Source: Sunxiuqinia dokdonensis
GTDB taxonomy: Bacteria > Bacteroidota > Bacteroidia > Bacteroidales > Prolixibacteraceae
Direction: 5' to 3'
Assembly: GCF_001270965.1 (NCBI RefSeq)
Contig: NZ_LGIA01000046.1
Location: forward strand, 1-32,540
DNA length: 32,540 nucleotides
A model generated the notes under the pieces. It saw only the letters and a list, made by a program, of their open reading frames with translations. It ran no database searches and was not told the DNA's origin. Below, one piece after another: positions 24,996-32,540 of this stretch (its first letter is position 1; every line of letters starts with the position of its first letter). Both the position numbers and the translations under genes were made by a program.

Positions 24996-27900
24996 TTAAA
25001 AACCGAGTTCTACGCCTAAGGTATAAGTTCTATAAACAGGATATGAATTAAAATCGATCTTCAAGCTACTGTCCCCATTGGAGTTAGTAGTCGGATCTTG
25101 TCCTGAATAATTCGTGATGGTATATAAGTTTTGACCACTTACATACACACTTATCCGATCAAATACCCGCTTGGTTTTCAGCGGCACCTGATAGCTCAAC
25201 TGTGCGGTTTGAAGCCGGATATAAGACGCATCCTCAACCGTCAGGTCACTGACTGCCTTGTTGCCCTGCCCTGCCGGATTGACAAACGATGGATATTCGT
25301 TTGAAGGATTTGTTTCAGTCCAACGATTCAGGTATGGCTCGGCCATTCTGTTTCGCCGGTGACTTACCGGATAATACGTTTCAACTTTTGAGTTATTCAA
25401 CATATCAACACCGGTAGCTGCATCAATAAAAACATTCAACTGAAAGTTCTTGTATTCCAGAGCATTTGTCATACCCATTGTAAAAGAAGGAAATGATTTT
25501 CCAAGGATAACACGGTCGTTGGTGTTGACAACATCATCGCCATTGATGTCTACAAATTTCACATCGCCTGGCTTCACGGGATCTTTGGTTCCCGAGGCGT
25601 CAATCTCTTCCTGCGATTGCCATATTCCGTCTGTCCTGTACCCATAAAATGAGTCGAGCGTTTCTCCCTCTCTGATGATTGCAATTTGAGAAGTTGACTG
25701 GCCTGCGCCGGTATGAATAATTTCTGCAATATCACCTGTATCCGTCACTCGGTTGCGCAGGGTGCTGAAATTGAGGCTGGTATTCCACTTCAGTTTTCCC
25801 GTCAAATTCCGGGAGTCGACTGTAAACTCAAAACCACTGTTTTTGATGTTCCCAATGTTCGACATGATCGACGTAAAGCCTGTTGACGCCGGAACAGGCA
25901 GAGCAAACAGCATGTCAAAGGTATTCTTCTGGAAATAGTCCATAGAAACGGCGATTCGGTTTTCCAGAAAACCCATATCAAAGCCAAAATTGATCTGTTC
26001 GGTTGTTTCCCATTTAAGGTCGGGATTGGCAATGCGGGTCGGGGCAAAGGTCACATATGGTTCTCCGTCGAGAATAACCTGAGCTCCTTGTCCAAACGTA
26101 GTGATAGAAAGGAAATTACCAATATCCTGGTTGCCTGTTCGCCCAACACTTGCCCTAAATTTCAATGTATTGAAAACATTCAGGTTTTTTATAAAATCAT
26201 GCTCGTGCATTTTCCAGGCGAAAGCACCCGACGGGAAATAGCCGTATTTACTGTTGGTCCCAAATCTTGAAGAACCATCAACCCGAAGCGTAGCAGTAAA
26301 CAGGAACTTGTTTAACAAGTTATAATTTGCCCTTCCAATATAGGACAACAACTTGTTGTTGTTTTTCGAACTGTCCATCGTGTAGAGTGAAGAATTGGCC
26401 AGAGACATATTATCCGTTTTCGATTCGTCAACCGGAAAACCCTTGCCCGTACCTGAGAAATTTATATTGATAAATTTCTGGTAGGTGATCCCTCCCATGA
26501 CCGTGAAGCTACTGTTGTTTTCCAGATCGCGGTGATAGGTTGTGGTGAATTCTCCCAGGTAATTGTTCCTGGTACCGGTCAAAACCGTTCCAATCCCTTC
26601 GTTTGCCCTTCCATCTTTGGTCAAACGCGAAACGTAGGTATCTCTCCGGCTGTTTCTGCTGTCGAAGCCAACATTTAGCTTCGCCGTCCAGCCTTTCATA
26701 AGCGTGTACTCGCCGAACACCGTTCCTAGCGTTCTGTAATTATCTGTCTCGCTGGTTTTACCATAAACAAGAGCCAACGGATTTTCAAGATTCATCCAGG
26801 AAACAACCTGATAATTCCCTGCATCGTCAAAAATACTGAGTGTCGGGTCATAGCCCCTTGCGGCATAAAGCGAACTTCCCTCTTCATTGGTGCTAAAGCC
26901 AATTGGAACAACATTGTCATGTGTATAAGAAGTTGAGAAGTTAATGCCAAAGGTCATTTTATCAGCTTGATGCTCGAGGTTAAACCTCGAATCATAGCGC
27001 TCATAACCAGAGGTGATCAACACGCCATCCTGATTAAAATAATTTAAGGATGCAAAGTACTTGGTCTTATCACTGCCACCAGTGAAAGACAAACTGTGGC
27101 TATGAATGACTGCGTTGCGAAGAAGTTCATCCTGCCAGTCGGTTCCGCCATCTTGAATCTCAGTCACCCGCTCGGCTTCCGACACATTGGACCCCGGAGT
27201 ATCCAGTATTTCATTCAATATCCGCTGGTAGTCATCAGCTTTAAGAACCTCAATCATGTCCTTCGGTGTCTGAATTCCGGTGTATCCGCTATAGCTAACT
27301 CTTAGTGCCCCGGAGGTACCTTTTTTAGTGGTTACCAAAATGACACCGTTAGCTCCTCTGGCTCCGTAGATTGCTGTTGCCGATGCATCTTTTAAAATCT
27401 CAATAGACTCAATGTCGGCAGGATTGATGTTTGCCATCGGACTCCGCGGCACGCGTACACCGGGTATAGTTGTCCCGTTTCCGGAGATAACCTGGCTATT
27501 TTCAATAGGCAGTCCATCGATAACATACAAAGGACCAGCACCAGCATTAACCGAACCAGCCCCGCGAATTTGCACCGTTGTGCCACCTCCGGGTTCATTA
27601 CTGGCCTGTGTAATTTGGACGCCTGCTGCTTTTCCTTGCAGCAGACCCGAAATGGTTTGCGTTACACCTTTATTCAAATCTTCTTTTCGGAATGAAGAAA
27701 CAGAACCGGTCAAATCGCTTTTCCTCACCGTTCCGTATCCAATGGCCACCACTTCTTCCAATCCAATGGTGCTTTCCGTCATCACGACGTTAAAAGTTGA
27801 TTGACTTCCAACCAAGAGCTCAACACTTTCCATCCCCACAAAGGAAAATAGAAGTGTTTGGTTTGAACCAACATTATTCAAGGTGAATTGACCATCCATG

Positions 27901-28379
27901 TCGGTAATTGTTCCTTGTGTGGTTCCTTTCACGACGACCGTGGCACCCGGAATAGCCTCTCCATCCGCATTGCTTACCGTGCCCCTAACCGTCCGGTTTT
28001 GCTGCATCTGAAAGTTGGCCTGATCGGCCGACAAGACAATCTGCCTGCCAATAACTTCGTAAGTAATTGGGGTGTCAGCCAGTACCTCATCCAAAATTTC
28101 CGTGACGTTCTTGTTGATAAATTCTGCTGAAACCTGAGCATCAACATCAATTTTTCCATTGTAGAAAAACCGATATTCACTTTGGTTTTCAATGTCCCTC
28201 AAAACGTCTTCAATGGTCGTGTTGTCGGCCACGACCGTTAATTTAGTCGATTGCGAATAGCCATTAGAGGCTAAACTTCCTAAAAATGTGACACATAAGA
28301 AAAGAATTGTTAGTCTCATTTTTCTAAAAATTTGGTAAAACAATGGTTTAAAGCCATCATTACATCGCTTTTTTTTCAT
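24996..28379 (-). CDS. SusC/RagA-type TonB-dependent receptor with STN signalling domain
   Basis: This full-length 1127-residue outer-membrane transporter has these domains in order: a signal region (the first helix is around residues 21-42, and Met21 is an alternative start), an STN domain (about 48-118, KLTVVADNTTIEDVLRDIE ... ITYEVIGRQIVLS), a carboxypeptidase-regulatory-like domain (about 128-205, VRGTVSNADGEAIPGATVVVKG), a TonB plug (about 210-350, with VQIRGAGSVNAGAGPLYVIDGLPIE and AIYGARGANGVILVTTKKG), and a beta-barrel to the C-terminus (ending TLGVELGF). The STN domain marks it as a receptor that reports substrate import to an inner-membrane FecR protein, and a FecR gene and an ECF sigma gene lie directly upstream. 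It should import oligosaccharides from the sulfated glycan this locus targets. Confidence 0.97.
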   Translation of the reverse strand: MKKKRCNDGFKPLFYQIFRKMRLTILFLCVTFLGSLASNGYSQSTKLTVVADNTTIEDVLRDIENQSEYRFFYNGKIDVDAQVSAEFINKNVTEILDEVLADTPITYEVIGRQIVLSADQANFQMQQNRTVRGTVSNADGEAIPGATVVVKGTTQGTITDMDGQFTLNNVGSNQTLLFSFVGMESVELLVGSQSTFNVVMTESTIGLEEVVAIGYGTVRKSDLTGSVSSFRKEDLNKGVTQTISGLLQGKAAGVQITQASNEPGGGTTVQIRGAGSVNAGAGPLYVIDGLPIENSQVISGNGTTIPGVRVPRSPMANINPADIESIEILKDASATAIYGARGANGVILVTTKKGTSGALRVSYSGYTGIQTPKDMIEVLKADDYQRILNEILDTPGSNVSEAERVTEIQDGGTDWQDELLRNAVIHSHSLSFTGGSDKTKYFASLNYFNQDGVLITSGYERYDSRFNLEHQADKMTFGINFSTSYTHDNVVPIGFSTNEEGSSLYAARGYDPTLSIFDDAGNYQVVSWMNLENPLALVYGKTSETDNYRTLGTVFGEYTLMKGWTAKLNVGFDSRNSRRDTYVSRLTKDGRANEGIGTVLTGTRNNYLGEFTTTYHRDLENNSSFTVMGGITYQKFININFSGTGKGFPVDESKTDNMSLANSSLYTMDSSKNNNKLLSYIGRANYNLLNKFLFTATLRVDGSSRFGTNSKYGYFPSGAFAWKMHEHDFIKNLNVFNTLKFRASVGRTGNQDIGNFLSITTFGQGAQVILDGEPYVTFAPTRIANPDLKWETTEQINFGFDMGFLENRIAVSMDYFQKNTFDMLFALPVPASTGFTSIMSNIGNIKNSGFEFTVDSRNLTGKLKWNTSLNFSTLRNRVTDTGDIAEIIHTGAGQSTSQIAIIREGETLDSFYGYRTDGIWQSQEEIDASGTKDPVKPGDVKFVDINGDDVVNTNDRVILGKSFPSFTMGMTNALEYKNFQLNVFIDAATGVDMLNNSKVETYYPVSHRRNRMAEPYLNRWTETNPSNEYPSFVNPAGQGNKAVSDLTVEDASYIRLQTAQLSYQVPLKTKRVFDRISVYVSGQNLYTITNYSGQDPTTNSNGDSSLKIDFNSYPVYRTYTLGVELGF

Positions 28380-28514
28380 AGTTTTGAAAATTGGTTTAAT
28401 GAACTACTTGATTTAAACTATTTACAAAAGAGGTGGGAACCGCAACTTTCCTCCTCTTTTTCTTTTTCAACATTTCATTTAGGTTTTAGTCATTTTCATC
28501 ACGTTTTAATGGTT

Positions 28515-29507
28515 TTATTTCTTTTCAATTTTTAATGTCCTGGTATTCTGATCGTAACTATATTCTAAGGGCATCGAACGGCGAATCAATTCCATCACCT
28601 CACTCAGGGTTTCCATCTCAATGGTTCCGGTAAACCAAAGATTTTTAATCTCATCGTTATCAACTTCAATTTTTACATTATACCAACGCTCCATGCGCTT
28701 GGCCACTTTTTCAAAAGGTTCGCGATAGAAAATCAGTTTTCCATCTTTCCACGACGTGAAAATTTCAGTTTCAACAGTTTGTATTTCAAGTCGATTATTT
28801 TCATTAACAAAAGCTTGTTCCCCCGGCTTTAGCGTAATCGACGTGCCGGCGCCGACACGAAGATTGACCGCGCCTGCAACCAGTGTGGTCTGAAAATCAT
28901 CGTCAGTATAAGCTTTAACATTAAATGAAGTTCCAAGCACCTCTATCTCACCGTAGGCTGTGGAGACTATAAAAGGTTTTCGGCTTTTGATTACATCGAA
29001 ATAGGCCTCCCCTTCGAGCTGAATGCTGCGCTGTCCCTTAAAATTGGAAGGATAACTCAGTTTCGACCCCGAGTTCAGCCAAACGAGTGAACCATCGGGC
29101 AAGGAAAATTTCGACTTTCCCCCGTAGGGTATGGAAATTTCCTGAACTTGCTGATCACTTGAAAACTTCTGAAAATGAACAAAATAGATACCACTTGAAA
29201 TCAATAAGCCAAAAACAAAAGCTGCTGCAATCGATAAGGCTTTTTGATAAAGAATAGCTTTTTGCGACCGAACTGGCTTTATATTGACTGGCCTGATTCT
29301 GGATTTCAAACGATTCCACTGTTGTTCGACCTCAGGATTGTCTGCCTGAATTACTTTTTCCCGAAGTTCTTTCTGCTGCCCGATAAAAAACTGTTTGAAG
29401 GTTTCATCGACATGCATCTTTTGTAGCAAATCCTGTTCTTCTGCTGTCGACAATTTTCCTTGCATAAAGCGGAAAATCTGTTCTCTATAGGTCTGATAAT
29501 TTTGCAT
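28515..29507 (-). CDS. FecR-family anti-sigma factor
   Basis: This 330-residue inner-membrane protein has an N-terminal cytoplasmic segment (about 1-85), which should bind the sigma factor. One membrane helix follows (about 87-110, YQKALSIAAAFVFGLLISSG). The periplasmic part contains the FecR domain (about 120-215, SIPYGGKSKFSLPDGSLVWLNSGSKLSYPSNF ... RSIQLEGEAYFDV) and a C-terminal STN-like/DUF4974 region (about 255-328, KLIFYREPFEKVAKRMERWYNVKIEV). It receives the signal from the STN domain of the SusC at 24996 and controls release of the sigma factor encoded upstream (120-base gap). Lengths and order match the standard Bacteroidetes trans-envelope set. Confidence 0.95.
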   Translation of the reverse strand: MQNYQTYREQIFRFMQGKLSTAEEQDLLQKMHVDETFKQFFIGQQKELREKVIQADNPEVEQQWNRLKSRIRPVNIKPVRSQKAILYQKALSIAAAFVFGLLISSGIYFVHFQKFSSDQQVQEISIPYGGKSKFSLPDGSLVWLNSGSKLSYPSNFKGQRSIQLEGEAYFDVIKSRKPFIVSTAYGEIEVLGTSFNVKAYTDDDFQTTLVAGAVNLRVGAGTSITLKPGEQAFVNENNRLEIQTVETEIFTSWKDGKLIFYREPFEKVAKRMERWYNVKIEVDNDEIKNLWFTGTIEMETLSEVMELIRRSMPLEYSYDQNTRTLKIEKK

Positions 29508-29627
29508 TGAATTCTTGCCTTTCTATTGGTAATACAAGAAGACAAGCATTTTTACCAACCTACATCGGTATTTTTTTTCTAATTAAAATTGAAGTGAGTT
29601 TGAAAAAAGTGCCCCAAAGATCGAAAA

Positions 29628-30230
29628 TCAGCAGCTACTCTTTTTGTTTTTCGATAAGTAAATAAAAAGCAATAATAAGCTCCGACTCAGTTGTTCCCGG
29701 GCTATAGTCATACCCTTAGCCAACTGTTTATCCACCATGGTCATGGAAATCTGCATTTCTTCGGCAATCTCCCGGTTTTTCTTTCCTTCAATCCATTTCA
29801 TACGAAAAACGATCCCACACTTATCCGGCATTAGCTTGATAATTCGATTTAACTCGCGATGCAGTAAATCCTCCATGGAAACAAATGCGCCACTGGCTTC
29901 GAAACTCAAGTGGTGCAACTCTTCGGAAACAAGGCATGCCTGTTGATGTAGATATTTTTCTTCAACAATTCGATGCTTCAAGATATTTAAACACTTATTT
30001 TTTAGTACAGTAAAAATATAGCCCGGAATATTTCGCTCGCGTTCCAAAATGCTTTGGTCTTCCCAAAGTTGAAAAAACAAATCCTGAACAACATCATTGG
30101 CTTCGTCATCACTGTGAAGAAATGAGGCGGCATATCTCTTTAGCCGAGGATAATATAGCTTGAAAAGATCCTCAAAAATCCTCAGCCTTTCTTCTTGCCA
30201 TCGTCCGATATTGTTACTATCCCAATTCAT
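29628..30230 (-). CDS. ECF-type RNA polymerase sigma factor
   Basis: This 200-residue cytoplasmic protein has sigma region 2 (about 18-60, FEDLFKLYYPRLKRYAASFLHSDDEANDVVQDLFFQLWED) and sigma region 4 (about 125-180, LNRIIKLMPDKCGIVFRMKWIEGKKNREIAEEMQISMTMVDKQLAKGM), the arrangement of Bacteroidetes ECF factors of the FecI/RpoE type. It has a hydrophobic, basic C-terminal tail. Paired with the FecR gene just downstream and a STN-bearing SusC, it should activate susCD and probably the downstream enzyme genes when substrate is being imported. A TAnnTTTG element is found about 77 bases upstream, consistent with basal expression by the housekeeping sigma factor. Confidence 0.95.
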   Translation of the reverse strand: MNWDSNNIGRWQEERLRIFEDLFKLYYPRLKRYAASFLHSDDEANDVVQDLFFQLWEDQSILERERNIPGYIFTVLKNKCLNILKHRIVEEKYLHQQACLVSEELHHLSFEASGAFVSMEDLLHRELNRIIKLMPDKCGIVFRMKWIEGKKNREIAEEMQISMTMVDKQLAKGMTIAREQLSRSLLLLFIYLSKNKKSSC

Positions 30231-30306
30231 TTAAAAAACAATTTGCCGGCAACACATTTTATCGCTAAATAAGGACTTTTGAGCTTCGGCTATTTCTGTC
30301 TGTGCA

Positions 30307-30314
30307 CAAATTTA
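30307..30314 (-). promoter_or_regulatory. Possible -7 element for the ECF sigma gene
   Basis: On the - strand the bases read TAAATTTG, an exact TAnnTTTG match. No clear -33 partner is seen. Transcription from here would give a leader of about 70 bases before the start at 30230. Confidence 0.3.
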
Positions 30315-30338
30315 GTTTAGCCAGTGCAGCAGGCATCG

Positions 30339-31793
30339 TTACTTAAAGATATAATGAATCACCGGCCCTTTTTCCTTTCTTTCGGGAGCTTGGTAAACTC
30401 CGGTTTCCTGATCACCCTGACGCTCCCGCCACGCATTCATTTCGGAACGGAACCTTTCCATTACTTCTTTGTAATTCTCATCCAATGCCAGGTTGTGCTG
30501 CTCATCCGGATCGTTCAAAACATCATACAATTCTTCAGCAGGGCGGTTGTGATACCGCCAGAGTACAGATGCTGCATGCTCCGCCTTAAACGACTCGTTG
30601 ATCCAGGTTTCCCAGTATTCGCGTCCGCCGTCATGATCTTTGGCTTTATTCATATGGGTATTGTACTGGATTTCAGGAGCCAGGTTTAAAATGTATTTAT
30701 AGCGCTTGCTGCGAATCATTCGCATCGGAGCCATGTTCATTGTCCCGTCGCCGGTATGGCTGGCATAAACCAGCTCATGCAGGTCATTGACTTTACCCTG
30801 TAGTAAGGGAACCAAACTTTTCCCATCCACCTGTTCTTCCTGATCGCCAGCATTGCCCCCGGCCAGATCAATGGCTGTTGGCACCAAATCAGTGAGCGAG
30901 ACCAAGGCGTTCGTTTCGCTGCCGCCCTGCAAAGTGTTGGGCCATTTAATCAGCAAAGGGACACGAATCCCGTAATCATAGAGGTTCCACTTTCCAAAAG
31001 CCCACTGCGGCCCCTGATCGGCTGTGAAAATCACTATCGTATTATCCTGTAATCCGTACTTTTCCAAGCTATTCAAAAGCTTTCCGACATTACCATCCAT
31101 CTTGCTAATGTCAGTGTAGTAACGCGCCCTTGACTTCCGGGTAGCTTCGGTATCAATATGGATGGAGGGAATATCCACTTCAGCTGCATCATATTCCGCT
31201 TTCTCCGGCCAAATCACATGCGGACTATGGTCATTCACAACCAACATAAAGGGTTCGCCTGTTTTCGAAGCATCTGACAACCACGCATCCACCGGCCCCA
31301 TGTTCAGGTCGGTCCACAACACGCCTTTGTCTTCATAACCGGGCTCCGGCACATTCGTGTTGTGAATCATATCGAATGGATACGAACTCATGGGCCCGAT
31401 ATGCAGCTTCCCGGCAAGTCCAACCTGGTAGCCCGCCGTCTGAAGGTACTCAGGCAAGGTTTTTATCCCTGCTGCAATACCGGCATGGTTGGCATGTGCC
31501 CCATTCCGGAAAGGATACAAGCCGGTATGTATTGAAGCGCGCGATGGCGAGCAGGTAGGCGAACTCGCAAAAGCATTGGAGAACACAACAGATTCATCAG
31601 CCAGCTTGTCCAGATTGGGTGTTCTGACCACACGATTTCCATACGGTCCAATGTCGTTGGCTCCCAAATCATCGGCCACAAAAATGACGATGTTTGGATA
31701 AGCATCTTTAGGGGCAGGTGCAGACTTTAAGGTTACTGGCAGAATTAATGCCGATGCAATTTGTGAAGCAATTAAGGTCTTAGTTGGTTTCAT
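30339..31793 (-). CDS. Sulfatase (S1 family), Cys type
   Basis: The protein is 484 residues from the ATG at 31793. The frame extends ten codons to a TTG at 31823, but the ATG gives a proper signal peptide (MKPTKTLIASQIASALILPV, cleavage near LKSAPA). The signature TCSPSRASIHTG has Cys81 as the formylglycine residue and Arg85. The metal site reads ADDLG near the start and ADQG (Asp259-Gln260) later, followed by PQWAFGKWNLYDYG. Together with GAHANH after the signature, this groups it with the sulfatases at 16884 and 15476. It lies upstream of the sigma/FecR genes and may be transcribed on its own from a promoter at 31829-31836 (-), so a basal level could generate the first inducing oligosaccharides. 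This last point is inference. Confidence 0.95.
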   Translation of the reverse strand: MKPTKTLIASQIASALILPVTLKSAPAPKDAYPNIVIFVADDLGANDIGPYGNRVVRTPNLDKLADESVVFSNAFASSPTCSPSRASIHTGLYPFRNGAHANHAGIAAGIKTLPEYLQTAGYQVGLAGKLHIGPMSSYPFDMIHNTNVPEPGYEDKGVLWTDLNMGPVDAWLSDASKTGEPFMLVVNDHSPHVIWPEKAEYDAAEVDIPSIHIDTEATRKSRARYYTDISKMDGNVGKLLNSLEKYGLQDNTIVIFTADQGPQWAFGKWNLYDYGIRVPLLIKWPNTLQGGSETNALVSLTDLVPTAIDLAGGNAGDQEEQVDGKSLVPLLQGKVNDLHELVYASHTGDGTMNMAPMRMIRSKRYKYILNLAPEIQYNTHMNKAKDHDGGREYWETWINESFKAEHAASVLWRYHNRPAEELYDVLNDPDEQHNLALDENYKEVMERFRSEMNAWRERQGDQETGVYQAPERKEKGPVIHYIFK

Positions 31794-31822
31794 CCTGATA
31801 AAATGTTGTTTTCGGGCAGGCA

Positions 31823-31862
31823 AGGTATCAAAAATACCTCGACACGCTATCCACCGACGAAA
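31823..31862 (-). promoter_or_regulatory. Putative promoter with small palindrome, upstream of the first sulfatase
   Basis: On the - strand TATTTTTG (31836-31829) fits TAnnTTTG exactly, with TTTC at 31862-31859 as a loose -33 element. The -7 element is embedded in a 6-bp inverted repeat, AGGTAT (31823-31828) and ATACCT (31834-31839). The expected leader is about 30 bases. Confidence 0.42.
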
Positions 31863-32064
31863 TGTTTTTTTATCGCGGGACTCCTGGTCTATTTTTTTAA
31901 TTGAAAAATACAGGTATGGACTAAGTTCCTTGAAAATTTTATTACTTATAACTCAGCAAACGAAAGCAACCTGAAACAAAAAGCAGTGCATTTTCAATCT
32001 GACAATTCGGGAGTTTGAAGGTTTTGAAAAGTTAGGTGTTTTGTTTTTAACAACATAAATTCAT

Positions 32065-32087
32065 GGTTCGATTCCCGGAAGTTCCAC
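32065..32087 (+). repeat. ssrA-like 3'-end fragment, candidate right attachment site
   Basis: GGTTCGATTCCCGG is identical to ssrA 12507-12520 and is followed by AAGTTCCAC where ssrA has CAGCTCCAC, so 21 of 23 bases match. The sequence just before it does not fit a T-arm 5' strand, and no tRNA body can be folded upstream, so it is a stub of a tRNA/tmRNA 3' end and not a gene. Confidence 0.55.
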
Positions 32088-32112
32088 TTTTCCAAAAAGC
32101 ATTCAATAAAAA

Positions 32113-32141
32113 ACTCCTGTAAGCATCACATTTACAGGAGT
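32113..32141 (-). terminator. Terminator of the GH78-like gene
   Basis: ACTCCTGTAA (32113-32122) pairs perfectly with TTACAGGAGT (32132-32141) around a 9-base loop. On the - strand it is followed by TTTTTTATT, and it lies 80 bases after the stop at 32221. Confidence 0.75.
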
Positions 32142-32220
32142 ATTTAATTTGCTGAGTGCGTCTTTAAAGATTGGCAAGTACAGTAAGCACACATTTACCG
32201 TGGTAAAGGAGACTGAACCA

Positions 32221-32540
32221 TTACCGACCGGTTAATTCAAACTTATAGCTTCCCGACTCCAACTTGACGATTAAACCATCAGCATCCATATGGACTTGCT
32301 GGATGCCGGAAACTCCCTTGACATAGTCTCCCTTTTCCCAAATGACTGTGCCGCCTTCTTTCAATTTCAAATTTTTTAAATCAAATGCTGGAAGGACAAC
32401 CGTACCTGAAGTATTTGATGGAAGCGTTACGTCATATTCGAACGAACCTTCCGATTTTGTCCAGGATGAAATGACCTGGCCAGCAACGGTTTCCTGCGAA
32501 GCCTCAACACTTGTCAAGCCCATGGGAACTGAAGGGCGCA
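32221..32540 (-). CDS. C-terminal end of a probable GH78-like alpha-L-rhamnosidase (5' end outside window)
   Basis: The frame is open to the window edge and gives about 106 residues. They read as a beta-rich C-terminal domain with the segments GLTSVEASQETVAGQVISSW, VTLPSNTSGTVVLPAF and LIVKLESGSYKFEL. This pattern is like the C-terminal beta-sandwich of bacterial GH78 rhamnosidases, where an ISSxWK strand, an IPxNTTATVYLPA strand and a closing GSGxYxF strand are usual. The catalytic (alpha/alpha)6 domain is outside the window, so activity is not shown. It lies just outside the ssrA-like repeat at 32065, so it belongs either to the adjacent chromosome or to a neighbouring island. Confidence 0.6.
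   Translation of the reverse strand, partial: RPSVPMGLTSVEASQETVAGQVISSWTKSEGSFEYDVTLPSNTSGTVVLPAFDLKNLKLKEGGTVIWEKGDYVKGVSGIQQVHMDADGLIVKLESGSYKFELTGR

Larger units (their letters stand above)
31863..32220. other. Gene-free, AT-rich island edge
   Basis: This is the interval between the first sulfatase promoter region and the GH78-like gene end. It holds the ssrA-like 3'-end fragment (32065-32087) and a terminator (32113-32141). No coding sequence is supported. Confidence 0.55.

Noticed and set aside
1-32540. CRISPR array, insertion sequence or origin of replication
   Set aside because: No regularly spaced repeats, transposase gene, or DnaA-box cluster with replication genes was found.

Overview
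The window comes from a Bacteroidota genome, most likely a marine or sediment member of Bacteroidia. This is inferred from two SusC/SusD pairs, an ECF sigma/FecR pair, an UpxY-type antiterminator, a Bacteroidetes-type tyrosine recombinase, TAnnTTTG-type promoter elements and a tmRNA tag of GENNYALAA. Nothing in the sequence fixes the genus.

Layout. (1) Positions 1-2472 (+) hold the 3' end of a polysaccharide utilization locus: the end of a SusC receptor and a complete SusD lipoprotein, closed by strong terminator hairpins. This part looks richer in G+C than the rest. (2) Positions 2557-6908 are a mixed stretch: a small exported protein with an apparent one-base frameshift, a Crp/Fnr-like regulator, an orphan UpxY/NusG-like antiterminator, and a TetR regulator followed by a ketoacyl-ACP synthase III with a palindrome between them. 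(3) Positions 6951-8551 (-) hold a tyrosine recombinase, a cluster of repeated ACTCACC motifs upstream of it, and tRNA-Pro(CGG). (4) Positions 8786-10812 (+) are a tightly overlapped four-gene cassette: an amidase with a peptidoglycan-binding domain and no signal peptide, two small membrane proteins, and a secreted coiled-coil protein with a C-terminal membrane anchor. It resembles a phage lysis module without the rest of a phage. (5) A saccharopine/alanine-dehydrogenase-like enzyme (-) and tmRNA (ssrA, +) follow.

(6) Positions 12637-31793, all on the - strand, are a complete sulfated-glycan utilization locus. In transcription order: sulfatase, ECF sigma factor, FecR anti-sigma, SusC with an STN signalling domain, SusD, GH2, five further-downstream genes made up of sulfatases, and a terminal GH43-like enzyme (the five are four... 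counted exactly: sulfatases at 19944, 18348, 16884, 15476 and 13814). That gives six Cys-type sulfatases in total. The expected logic is that SusC/SusD bind and import oligosaccharides, the STN domain signals import to FecR, FecR releases the sigma factor, and the sigma factor raises transcription, while periplasmic sulfatases and the two glycosidases strip sulfate and sugars. No polysaccharide lyase or endo-acting enzyme is visible, so the first cut is probably made elsewhere.

(7) The most notable structural point is that the 3' end of ssrA (12507-12529) is partly repeated at 32065-32087 in the same orientation. The two copies bracket the whole sulfatase locus, which suggests a roughly 19.6-kb genomic island inserted at ssrA. 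Beyond the second copy lies the C-terminal end of a probable GH78-like alpha-L-rhamnosidase (-), running off the window.
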